From positions 1 through 6,533 of the forward strand of contig JACPQI010000029.1 in assembly GCA_016190545.1 (NCBI GenBank): DNA of 6,533 bases. The letters are read 5' to 3'. Below the pieces are notes generated by a model. That model made no database searches. It saw only the letters and a list, made by a program, of their open reading frames with translations, and was not told the origin of the DNA. Both the position numbers and the translations under genes were made by a program. Positions 1-5,880 of this stretch are shown in pieces. Numbering within the stretch: the stretch's first letter is position 1; each line of letters opens with the position of its first letter. This DNA comes from Chloroflexota bacterium. GTDB lineage: Bacteria; Chloroflexota; Dehalococcoidia; SHYB01; JACPQI01.

Positions 1-1
1 G

Positions 2-466
2 CTGGTCATCACGGTATGGTCGTTTGTCAGCCTGGGGACTTCGCTCATAGGGGGCCTCATCGCCGACCGCTTCCCCGTCCGGTTCGCGTTGGGCGCGGCG
101 TATGTGGGGCTGGCGCTGGCGGCGCTGCTGCTCATCAACGTCAACGGGGTAGCCACGGCATTCCTCTTCGCCGTGCTCTACGGCGCCATCTTTGGAATGG
201 TGAACATATTCGTCCATGTGATCTTTCAGGAATACTATGGGAGAGGCTCTTTAGGGGCGATCCGTGGGGTCGCGACACTGGTGCAGATGCTCGGCAACGC
301 CTCCGGCCCCCTCGTCGCCGCTCTTGCCTATGACGCGACCGGCAGCTACACCCTGATCTTCTCGGTCTTCGTGGGCCTGTATGTGGTAGGCGGGATAGCG
401 CTGTTCCTGGCGCCGACGCCGCAACGGGTCCGGGCCGAGTTAGAGGCGCGGGCCGCACGGGGCTAG
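2..466 (+). CDS. MFS transporter, C-terminal part (5' end outside window)
   Basis: The frame is open from the window edge and encodes the last 154 residues of a polytopic membrane protein, ending at TAG 464-466. Hydrophobic segments lie at about residues 2-20, 30-48, 51-75, 88-108 and 113-137, which fits the last five or so helices of a 12-helix major facilitator superfamily carrier. The first loop, GGLIADRFPVRF (residues 17-28), resembles the conserved MFS motif A between helices 8 and 9. GNASGPLVAALAYDATGSY (98-116) is the usual glycine-rich helix 11 region with its loop, and the tail after LAPTPQR is short, charged and cytoplasmic. Such carriers move small solutes by proton coupling or facilitated exchange; the substrate cannot be told from this part. 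The ATG at 89 is internal to the domain and is not the true start. The gene converges on the minus-strand block and shares stop-codon bases with it. Confidence 0.85.
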   Translation: MVITVWSFVSLGTSLIGGLIADRFPVRFALGAAYVGLALAALLLINVNGVATAFLFAVLYGAIFGMVNIFVHVIFQEYYGRGSLGAIRGVATLVQMLGNASGPLVAALAYDATGSYTLIFSVFVGLYVVGGIALFLAPTPQRVRAELEARAARG

Positions 467-1071
467 CGCAAGGCGCGTAGGACGGAGCCGACTCGCTGGC
501 TGTCGCCGCTGAGGAGCCGGGCCAGGTGTTTGCCCGCGGCCAGCCGGAAGGCGGCCGGGTCCGGCTGGGCTGCGCCCAGGGTGCGGATGCTGGCGGCAAT
601 GAGCTCGTCGACGGCGGGCAGCGCACGGGCCGCTGTGACCAGGGAAAGGTAGTCGAGGCTGGCACCGAAGGTCCGCAATTCCTCCATCGAGCAGCCGTAG
701 ACGAAGTCGTGGACACGCGGCGGCTGGGCGGGCAGGCCGTGGCGCAGGGCCTCGCCGCTCGACCATCCGACGACGAGAGCGCGGAACTCGGTGCGCAGGA
801 GCTGGGTCAGGTGGGGATGGTTGCGGTAGAGCGCCTCTTCGCTCTCCTCATGCTGGCCGCGCGCGACGGGCCGGCGGCCAGGATCAATGCTGGTGGTAGT
901 GACGAGGTAGACGAGGCCGTAAGTAGTGAGTGACAGGCCGGCGGGGGAGACGCGGACCAGGGAGCCGAAGGGCGGGCTATGGTGCAGGTCGTAGCACTGG
1001 GCCACGAACTCGGTGGTGGCGGACTCCACCACCTCCGCAATCTTGGCGGGCGCTGTCTTTGGGTTACTCAT
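463..1071 (-). CDS. HAS-barrel-like domain protein, 202 aa
   Basis: The reading frame could start at 1170, but the ATG at 1069-1071 is preferred. It overlaps the permease stop as ATGAGTAA, typical of translational coupling, and the upstream extension is a serine/proline-rich shadow of the permease. The N-terminal half (about 11-103) is strand-rich: IAEVVESATTEFVAQCYDL, then PPFGSLVRV, YGLVYLVTTTSIDPGRRPVA and LLRTEFRALVVGW. From memory this matches stand-alone HAS-barrel proteins of Cyanobacteria and Chloroflexota, a fold also found at the N-terminus of HerA ATPases and F1 ATPase subunits. The C-terminal part (about 126-202) is mostly helical. There is no signal peptide or membrane segment, so it should be cytoplasmic. 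I see no catalytic motif. Its role is unknown; its place as last gene after an ABC exporter suggests a partner of that machine or a passenger gene. Family call moderate, function not assignable. Confidence 0.75.
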   Translation of the reverse strand: MSNPKTAPAKIAEVVESATTEFVAQCYDLHHSPPFGSLVRVSPAGLSLTTYGLVYLVTTTSIDPGRRPVARGQHEESEEALYRNHPHLTQLLRTEFRALVVGWSSGEALRHGLPAQPPRVHDFVYGCSMEELRTFGASLDYLSLVTAARALPAVDELIAASIRTLGAAQPDPAAFRLAAGKHLARLLSGDSQRVGSVLRALR

Positions 1072-4000
1072 AGCGGAGAGCGTCGGCGGGATAGATGCTG
1101 GCGGCGCGCCTGGCCGAGGCAAGGGTGGTAAGAAGGGAGGCCAGGTAGGCGATGATGATGACGACGACAAGCTGGAGCCAGGGGACCGCGAAGACGAAGC
1201 CCTCGAACTGCTCGCTGACGTAGAGGCTGATGTTCCAGGCCATAATCACGCCCAGCACCACTCCAATGGCGATGCCGAGCAGGGAGACGAAGGATGCTTC
1301 AAGCAGGAAGCTGGTCTGGACCATGCCGCGCTGGAAGCCGATGGCGCGCAACATGCCTATCTGCTGCCGCCGTTCGACGACGGAGCGGGCGGTGATGACA
1401 CCCAAGGCTGCAATACCTACGACCAGGCCCAGAGCGGTGAACCCCGTGATGAGATAGTTGAACATAGTGCTGGCGCGGTTGTTATCATCCAACTCCTCCT
1501 GGACACTGGTGGCCTCCAGGCCATTGGCGGGATAGGCGGCTTCCAGAGCGGCGGCGGCGGCCTTGGCGTCGGCGCCGGGAGCGAGACGCACGAAGAAGGT
1601 GGTGAGTGGAATGGGGACGCCGGTGACCCGGTCCATTGTAGCCTTCGACGTGAAGAGGCCGATATTCACATACTCCTCGGTGAAGAAGGTCGTCGTAGGA
1701 TCCAGCACGCCGATGACGGTGAGGGTGGTGACTTCGTTGGTAAGCGGGTTGCGCACTTCCAGGCCAACGGGCTTGAAGGACTCGTCCTCCATGTAGAAGC
1801 CGGTGACGCGGAAGTCCGAGGGGACGAAGCCGAAGTTGTAGCGGTTCTTGGTTGGGACAACGAGGGGATCCAGCACCGCCAAGTCCGGGTTTTGCTTGAC
1901 AGCCTGCCAGACCTGGGCCGGCGTTTCATAGCCTTCGGCCAAGAGGCGGAGCTTGAAGGCGCCAAAATCAAGGAAGCTGTTGTCCAGCCCACGCAGGGGA
2001 TAGACGCCGAACTCGCGCGGGGCCTCGCCCTCGGGGGCCTGCTGGCGAACCCCAATGGCGAAGGTGGACAGGGATACGACGCGCTCGACCTGGCCGGGAC
2101 TGATGCCAGGCGCGTTGCGGACGGCTCCTTCCAGGTCGGCGAGAGGGTTCTGGTAGCTGACGGAGCCGACGAGGTGGAGGCCGCCGGTGGTGCGGTCCAC
2201 ATCGGCGGTGGCGCGTTTGCTGCCCTCGGTAATAGCCATCATGACCACCAGGGTGAAGACGATAAGAGAAAACATGGCGAGCGTCATGCCGGTGCGGAAG
2301 CGGTTGGTCATGGGGTAGCTGACGGCGGTCTTGAGGACCGGAGCGAGGCTGCGTATGCCGCCGAAGAGGCGCATCACGGCGGTGAGAACGACGTCGGAGT
2401 TGTAAATGACGGTCCACACGGCGCCCAGGACCACCATGAGGCCGGAGAGCACGAACATCTCCATACCCTGGCCGGGCGTCTCTCCAAAGAGAGGCTCCGT
2501 GAGGTCCAATGGCACCAGCCACCAGACAAGAAGGGCCAGGCCGGCGAAGGTGTAGGCGCCGCGCTCCGGAACTCCGAAGCGTCGCATGAGGACTGAAACG
2601 CCCACGATGACCAGGGACACGCCGAGCATGAAGGGTGCCAGTTCAACGCTTCCCCTGCCAGCGAAGGTGAGCAAGATGCCAAGTCCGGTAGCGAGCAGCC
2701 CCCAGAGGAGGAGCCGGCCCTTCGCGGCCAGCCTGGGCTCCGGCAGGTCTCGGATAGCGCGCACGATGTTGAGCTTGCTCACCCGCCAGGCGGAGAAAGC
2801 GACGGTGACCAGGGTGATGAGAATGCCCAGGGTGTAGGCGACGATGAGGCTCCGCAACCGGAAGCTGAATTGGAAATCGAAGAGGTCCTCCGAGGTGGCG
2901 GCGAGGGCTGCCGCCATGATACGCACCATGCCGTAGCTGGCGATGACGCCCAATGTGGCGCCGACGGCAGCGGCGATGAGGTTGTAGAGGCCCCCTTCAA
3001 AGAGGAACATCTGGACCAGGTGGCGGCGCTGTGCGCCGACGGCGCGGGCCATGCCCATCTCCGTCTTTCGCTCCGCCGCCAGCATGACAAAGATCATGAA
3101 GATGAGGAGAATGCCAGCGGCGATGGAGAAGAGGCCGAATATCACAAAGACGGAGGTAAAGACGGTGCCGATCTGGTCGGAGAACTCCAGGGCCTCCTGC
3201 TTGCTCTTGCGGACGGTAAGGCCGCTGCCCTCGAGAGCTTGTTCCACCTTGGGCGTCACCTTGTCAGTCAGTTCCGCCCCGGCTATGTGGCCGCCGCGAT
3301 TGGAGACCAAAATAAGGTTGATCTCACCACTGCGCCCAAGGGCGCGCTGGGCGAAGGGGAGGGAAGTGATGACCACCGGCTCTGCACTTCGCCCTTCGCC
3401 GGTGTCGAACAGGGTGCCCAGGTCTTCGACCACACCCTGGACCGTGACAGGAACGGGCTGGCCGCGTAGAGTCATCTCCAGCGTATCGCCGGCAACGATG
3501 TCGAGTTTCCGGGCTGCCCGGGCGTTAACGTAGGCGCTGCCATCCGGGACCTGGTCCGCTTGAATGGAGCCGCCACCGCGCACGTGAAAGAGGGAAAAGG
3601 CGTCACCTGTCTTGGGGCTGACGGCCAGGAGGCGGGCGCTCGGCTCATGCTGGCCGGAGCGAAGGCTCTTGAGGGGGGCCCGCTCAAGAATAGCGGGCGT
3701 AATGCCATCAATGTCGTTGTCTCCCGCCAGACGCTCTTGTAGCTCTGCGGCTTGTTGCGCGGAGAAATAGCGGGGACCGGTGCTGGGGCCGAAGAGAACG
3801 CCGTCTTTGCCTTGACCATGGACCATCTGGTCGGTAGGCCCCAGGCTTTCGATGACCAGGCTCCGGATGCTGTGAGTGACGGTATCGCCGGTGCCCAGGG
3901 CCGCCGAGATGATGAGGGTGGCGAGCATGAGGCCCAGGATGATGAGGAAGGTCTGGGCTGGCCGCCTGGGCACGTTGCGAACGCCCAGCTTGAACATGAC

Positions 4001-4105
4001 GCGGTTCCGCAGGGCCAGGAGGGCCGTGAGGACGGCGATGCCGATGACGATAGCGGCCAACCCCAGGGCCAGCCCACCCATGGGGATGCCGAAGAGCTTC
4101 TCCAT
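1064..4105 (-). CDS. Tandem FtsX/MacB-type ABC transporter permease, 1013 aa
   Basis: This is an integral-membrane permease of the type VII (MacB/LolCDE) ABC class. These proteins pass ATPase movement to extracytoplasmic domains rather than forming a classic channel. It contains two homologous halves. Half one has a helix near 51-70, an external domain about 71-312, and an FtsX core at 313-440 with coupling helix ERKTEMGMARAVGAQRRHLV (345-364). Half two has a helix at 605-624, an external domain about 625-884, and a core at 885-998 with ERRQQIGMLRAIGFQRGMVQ (911-930). An extra N-terminal helix (9-31) and a four-helix module (about 465-568) bring the total to about 13 segments. The start ATG (4103-4105) has GGAG at 4113-4116, 7 nt upstream, inside the end of the ATPase gene. 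The coding frame is intact and contains no cysteine codon. The substrate is unknown; lipid, lipoprotein, peptide or drug export are all possible. Confidence 0.92.
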   Translation of the reverse strand: MEKLFGIPMGGLALGLAAIVIGIAVLTALLALRNRVMFKLGVRNVPRRPAQTFLIILGLMLATLIISAALGTGDTVTHSIRSLVIESLGPTDQMVHGQGKDGVLFGPSTGPRYFSAQQAAELQERLAGDNDIDGITPAILERAPLKSLRSGQHEPSARLLAVSPKTGDAFSLFHVRGGGSIQADQVPDGSAYVNARAARKLDIVAGDTLEMTLRGQPVPVTVQGVVEDLGTLFDTGEGRSAEPVVITSLPFAQRALGRSGEINLILVSNRGGHIAGAELTDKVTPKVEQALEGSGLTVRKSKQEALEFSDQIGTVFTSVFVIFGLFSIAAGILLIFMIFVMLAAERKTEMGMARAVGAQRRHLVQMFLFEGGLYNLIAAAVGATLGVIASYGMVRIMAAALAATSEDLFDFQFSFRLRSLIVAYTLGILITLVTVAFSAWRVSKLNIVRAIRDLPEPRLAAKGRLLLWGLLATGLGILLTFAGRGSVELAPFMLGVSLVIVGVSVLMRRFGVPERGAYTFAGLALLVWWLVPLDLTEPLFGETPGQGMEMFVLSGLMVVLGAVWTVIYNSDVVLTAVMRLFGGIRSLAPVLKTAVSYPMTNRFRTGMTLAMFSLIVFTLVVMMAITEGSKRATADVDRTTGGLHLVGSVSYQNPLADLEGAVRNAPGISPGQVERVVSLSTFAIGVRQQAPEGEAPREFGVYPLRGLDNSFLDFGAFKLRLLAEGYETPAQVWQAVKQNPDLAVLDPLVVPTKNRYNFGFVPSDFRVTGFYMEDESFKPVGLEVRNPLTNEVTTLTVIGVLDPTTTFFTEEYVNIGLFTSKATMDRVTGVPIPLTTFFVRLAPGADAKAAAAALEAAYPANGLEATSVQEELDDNNRASTMFNYLITGFTALGLVVGIAALGVITARSVVERRQQIGMLRAIGFQRGMVQTSFLLEASFVSLLGIAIGVVLGVIMAWNISLYVSEQFEGFVFAVPWLQLVVVIIIAYLASLLTTLASARRAASIYPADALRYE

Positions 4106-4108
4106 AAG

Positions 4109-4846
4109 CTAGCTCCGGGCCGCCGACATGGCGCTTGTCACCTCGTTGCGTTCTTCCCGCTCGATGCGACCGTCGCGCATACGCACAATACGGTGGGCAC
4201 GATTGCCTACCTCCAGCGCGTGGGTAACGATGACGAACGTGAGGTGGCTCTCTTTATTGAGGCGGCAAAGCAGGTCCATGATGGTGCCGGAGGTCTCGCT
4301 ATCCAGGTTGCCGGTGGGTTCATCCGCCCACACGATTGCGGGCTTGTTGACCAGGGAGCGGGCCACAGCGACCCGCTGCTGCTGGCCCCCGGACAGTTCA
4401 GCAGGCCTGCGATGGGCTTCCGCCACCAGGCCCACAATGTCTAGGGCCTCCAGTCCCAGCTTGCGGGCCTGGGACACGGAGTAGCCGGACACCAGGAGAG
4501 GCAGCTCCACGATCTCGACGGCGCTCAACACAGGCAGCAGGTTGAAGAACTGGAAGACGAAGCCCATGCGCCGGGCGCGGAACTCGGTACGCTTGCTGTC
4601 AGGGAACTTGTGAATGGCCTGGCCCTCGATGAGGACCTCGCCGTCCGTGATGTCGTCAAGGCCGGAGAGGCAATTGAGCAGAGTGGTCTTGCCGCACCCG
4701 CTGGGGCCCATGATGGCGACCATCTCGCCCTTCTCCACCTGCAGGTCAAGGCCGCGCAGGGCGTGGACGTTGATCTTGCCGGTGTCATATACCTTATGCA
4801 CATTATGGGCATTGATGGCGATGACAGGAGGCGTCGATTGGGCCAT
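4109..4846 (-). CDS. ABC transporter ATP-binding protein, LolD/MacB family, 245 aa
   Basis: This is the cytoplasmic ATPase that should drive the permease encoded 3 nt downstream. All nucleotide-binding motifs are present and canonical: Walker A GPSGCGKT (47-54), Q-loop Gln99 in [10 protein letters not shown], signature LSGGQQQ (151-157), Walker B IVWADEP (171-177) with catalytic Glu176, D-loop GNLD (179-182) and switch His209. [21 protein letters not shown] and the ADEPTGNLD block are typical of the LolD/MacB/FtsE-like branch, and the length is normal. The frame is open to 4906, but the ATG at 4844-4846 (MAQSTPPV) is chosen because GGGAG at 4853-4857 lies 6 nt upstream. The other ATGs are touching that motif or lie beyond it. 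The C-terminal tail after RIEREERNE is a short, variable extension. It should dimerise and pair with one double-length permease. The gene assignment is secure; the transported substrate is not known. Confidence 0.95.
   Translation of the reverse strand: MAQSTPPVIAINAHNVHKVYDTGKINVHALRGLDLQVEKGEMVAIMGPSGCGKTTLLNCLSGLDDITDGEVLIEGQAIHKFPDSKRTEFRARRMGFVFQFFNLLPVLSAVEIVELPLLVSGYSVSQARKLGLEALDIVGLVAEAHRRPAELSGGQQQRVAVARSLVNKPAIVWADEPTGNLDSETSGTIMDLLCRLNKESHLTFVIVTHALEVGNRAHRIVRMRDGRIEREERNEVTSAMSAARS
4113..4116 (-). promoter_or_regulatory. Shine-Dalgarno for the permease gene
   Basis: Minus-strand GGAG sits 7 nt before the permease ATG (4103-4105), inside the last codons of the ATPase gene. It supports that start and coupled translation of the two subunits. 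Confidence 0.7.
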
Positions 4847-4852
4847 GAGCAT

Positions 4853-4857
4853 CTCCC
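4853..4857 (-). promoter_or_regulatory. Shine-Dalgarno that decides the ATPase start
   Basis: Minus-strand GGGAG lies 6 nt before the ATG at 4844-4846 and directly abuts the ATG at 4850-4852. The spacing therefore favours the MAQ start over the upstream MLM start and over the longer open frame to 4906. Confidence 0.7.
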
Positions 4858-4896
4858 GATTTCCCATAGGTGTCTGTAGGGCCGACAACCCTACCC

Positions 4897-4905
4897 ATGA
4901 TACCA
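4897..4905 (-). promoter_or_regulatory. Possible extended -10 promoter element before the ABC genes
   Basis: In the 67-bp gap between the VKOR stop and the ATPase start, the minus strand reads TGGTATCAT. This is an extended -10 (TGn) joined to a hexamer matching TATAAT at five of six positions. No recognisable -35 lies upstream; the expected place is inside the end of the VKOR gene and is GC-rich. It could be a secondary promoter that lets the ABC genes be expressed apart from VKOR, or it may be chance. The rest of the gap holds only the Shine-Dalgarno and a weak 5-bp inverted repeat. Confidence 0.25.
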
Positions 4906-4913
4906 TGCGTGCC

Positions 4914-5771
4914 CTATAGCGGCGGTGTGTATCCCGTAAGAAGGGCCAGCTGCTCCAGGGACATCACGCCGGTGTACATGCGCCCGCCAACCTCCCAGGT
5001 TGGATAGAGGTATACCCCCTTCTGATTGCAGAGCGCGGGATTGGGCTTTTCGCCACGCGGATCGCATTCCACATAGGTCACGTAGCGAATGGCGTCGCCG
5101 AACATGCTTTTCTGGTCGGCGCAGTGGGGACACCAGTAGGCGCCGTACATGACCGCGCCGGATTCCGTCAGGTGCTTGGCGAGGGCGACGCGGTAAGACT
5201 CGGTGCCTTGGGTAGCGTTTTTCGTCTGGTGGGCCCCGATGGCCACTCCAAGCACGATGGCCGCCACCGCGAGGGTTACGAGGCCTCCTCGCAGGGAGAC
5301 CAGCCAGGCGCGCGGGACTCGGGGATGGGCCAATATCAGGACTGCGGCGGCAATGGCGAAGACGGCGACGCAATATGGGCAGACTTCCTTGATGACAAAG
5401 AGCTCGACAACGGTAAGATAGGCGGAAAAAACGAACCCCACAAAGGCGAGAGCATAGAGGAGCGGCCATCGCTCGGGCCGCTTCCACGCCCACAGGAGTG
5501 TGAGCAACATGGCGCTAAACCCAATCGCTCCAGCCAGGGCCACAGGCACACCGAAGAGGGTGGCGTACTTGCTGTGCTGGACAATGTCACAGGACGAGCC
5601 GGTGGAGCAGAACAATGCCAGGGATGCGCTGTAGTGAAGTGTAGTGAGATAGGCGGACAGGCCAAGACCAACAAGGGTAAGGACTGCGATGATCCATAGT
5701 CCCGACGCGGACGACTCCTGCGTCGCCGGCCACGGAGCCACCGGGCGCTGACGGGAATGTTTGGAAGTCAT
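4914..5771 (-). CDS. Vitamin K epoxide reductase (VKOR)-thioredoxin fusion, 285 aa
   Basis: This membrane enzyme makes disulfide bonds outside the cytoplasm. The VKOR part passes electrons to quinone (DsbB-like role) and the fused thioredoxin domain acts as the DsbA-like partner. VKOR features are the loop pair Cys55 and Cys61 (CSTGSSC), the FGVPVAL segment at 73-79, and the quinone-side CPYC at 131-134. Membrane segments lie at about 25-45, 68-95, 103-127, 132-150 and 160-180. The thioredoxin domain follows with WCPHC (active Cys214 and Cys217), a second pair Cys236 and Cys248, and a cis-proline candidate Pro257. This cysteine layout closely matches the structurally known cyanobacterial (Synechococcus) fusion. 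The frame is open upstream to 6302, but that part is antisense to the SDR gene. ATG 5769-5771 is chosen; an ATG at 5787-5789 lies inside the predicted -10 element. No Shine-Dalgarno is seen. The gene ends 67 bp before the ABC genes on the same strand. Confidence 0.93.
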   Translation of the reverse strand: MTSKHSRQRPVAPWPATQESSASGLWIIAVLTLVGLGLSAYLTTLHYSASLALFCSTGSSCDIVQHSKYATLFGVPVALAGAIGFSAMLLTLLWAWKRPERWPLLYALAFVGFVFSAYLTVVELFVIKEVCPYCVAVFAIAAAVLILAHPRVPRAWLVSLRGGLVTLAVAAIVLGVAIGAHQTKNATQGTESYRVALAKHLTESGAVMYGAYWCPHCADQKSMFGDAIRYVTYVECDPRGEKPNPALCNQKGVYLYPTWEVGGRMYTGVMSLEQLALLTGYTPPL

Positions 5772-5789
5772 GGCCCAGTGATGTATCAT
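5761..5789 (+). promoter_or_regulatory. Candidate promoter for the SDR gene (rightward)
   Basis: On the plus strand, TTGGAA (5761-5766; four of six to TTGACA) is followed after exactly 17 nt by TATCAT (5784-5789; five of six to TATAAT). The -35 lies inside the first codons of the VKOR gene. Transcription would start near 5796 and leave a leader of about 85 nt before the SDR ATG. Its -10 overlaps that of the leftward candidate, so the two could not be occupied together. Confidence 0.4.
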
Positions 5790-5813
5790 AGGCCAGACCG
5801 GTAGTCTGCACAA
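5785..5813 (-). promoter_or_regulatory. Candidate promoter for the VKOR gene (leftward)
   Basis: On the minus strand, TTGTGC (5808-5813; three of six to TTGACA) is followed after 17 nt by TATGAT (5785-5790; five of six to TATAAT). Transcription would begin near 5778-5779, only about 7-8 nt before the VKOR ATG at 5771. That gives a near-leaderless mRNA and would explain the lack of a Shine-Dalgarno. The -35 match is weak. Confidence 0.4.
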
Positions 5814-5817
5814 GACT
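5794..5817. repeat. Three alternating AGAC/GTCT half-sites (possible operator)
   Basis: AGAC occurs at 5795-5798, GTCT at 5804-5807 and AGAC again at 5813-5816, each exactly 9 bp apart. They form two overlapping inverted repeats: CAGAC-N5-GTCTG (5794-5808) and AGTCT-N5-AGACT (5803-5817). The block covers the spacer and -35 of the leftward promoter and the start region of the rightward one, where a regulator would act. The arms are short, so chance is possible. Confidence 0.35.
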
Positions 5818-5832
5818 TTGGGCAAGCACTGA

Positions 5833-5849
5833 GGCCGCCTGCGGCGGTC
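5833..5849 (+). promoter_or_regulatory. GC-rich hairpin in the predicted SDR leader
   Basis: GGCCGCC (5833-5839) can pair with GGCGGTC (5843-5849) across a TGC loop. This gives seven pairs including one G-U. No run of T follows, so it is not an intrinsic terminator. It lies 21 nt before the SDR Shine-Dalgarno and could affect mRNA stability or translation, or be incidental in GC-rich DNA. Confidence 0.3.
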
Positions 5850-5869
5850 ACTTGCGACGAGCGAAGCGC

Positions 5870-5874
5870 AGGAG
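5870..5874 (+). promoter_or_regulatory. Shine-Dalgarno for the SDR gene
   Basis: AGGAG is followed by a 6-nt spacer (AAATGT) and the ATG at 5881. This near-ideal site fixes the start of the dehydrogenase gene. Confidence 0.8.
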
Positions 5875-5880
5875 AAATGT

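Noticed and set aside
526..933. 135-residue plus-strand open frame antisense to the HAS-barrel-like gene
   Set aside because: It has no start signal and no recognisable domain. The minus-strand frame is supported by operon coupling and family resemblance.
1151..1170. GAT/GAC trinucleotide run that reads as a DDDDDDK (enteropeptidase-like) stretch on the plus strand
   Set aside because: It is in an unsupported antisense frame. On the real strand the run encodes the Val/Ile-rich last membrane helix of the permease.
1072..1170. N-terminal extension of the HAS-barrel-like protein (serine/proline-rich, 33 residues)
   Set aside because: It lies wholly inside the permease gene, is low-complexity, and the ATG at 1071 overlapping the permease stop is a better start.
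1013..2596. 527-residue open frame on the plus strand
   Set aside because: It is antisense to the well-supported permease. Its Gly/Asp/Glu/His-rich composition is that of a mirrored hydrophobic GC-rich gene, and it shows no recognisable domain.
4877..4893. Inverted repeat TAGGG-N7-CCCTA as a terminator for the VKOR gene
   Set aside because: The stem is only 5 bp, the loop is 7 nt, and no T-run follows on the minus strand.
4847..4906. 20-residue N-terminal extension of the ABC ATPase
   Set aside because: The Shine-Dalgarno at 4853-4857 fits the ATG at 4846, and the extension has no family support.
5124..5699. 191-residue plus-strand open frame antisense to VKOR
   Set aside because: It mirrors the GC-rich VKOR coding sequence, has no domain or start signal, and conflicts with a gene whose catalytic cysteines are all in place.
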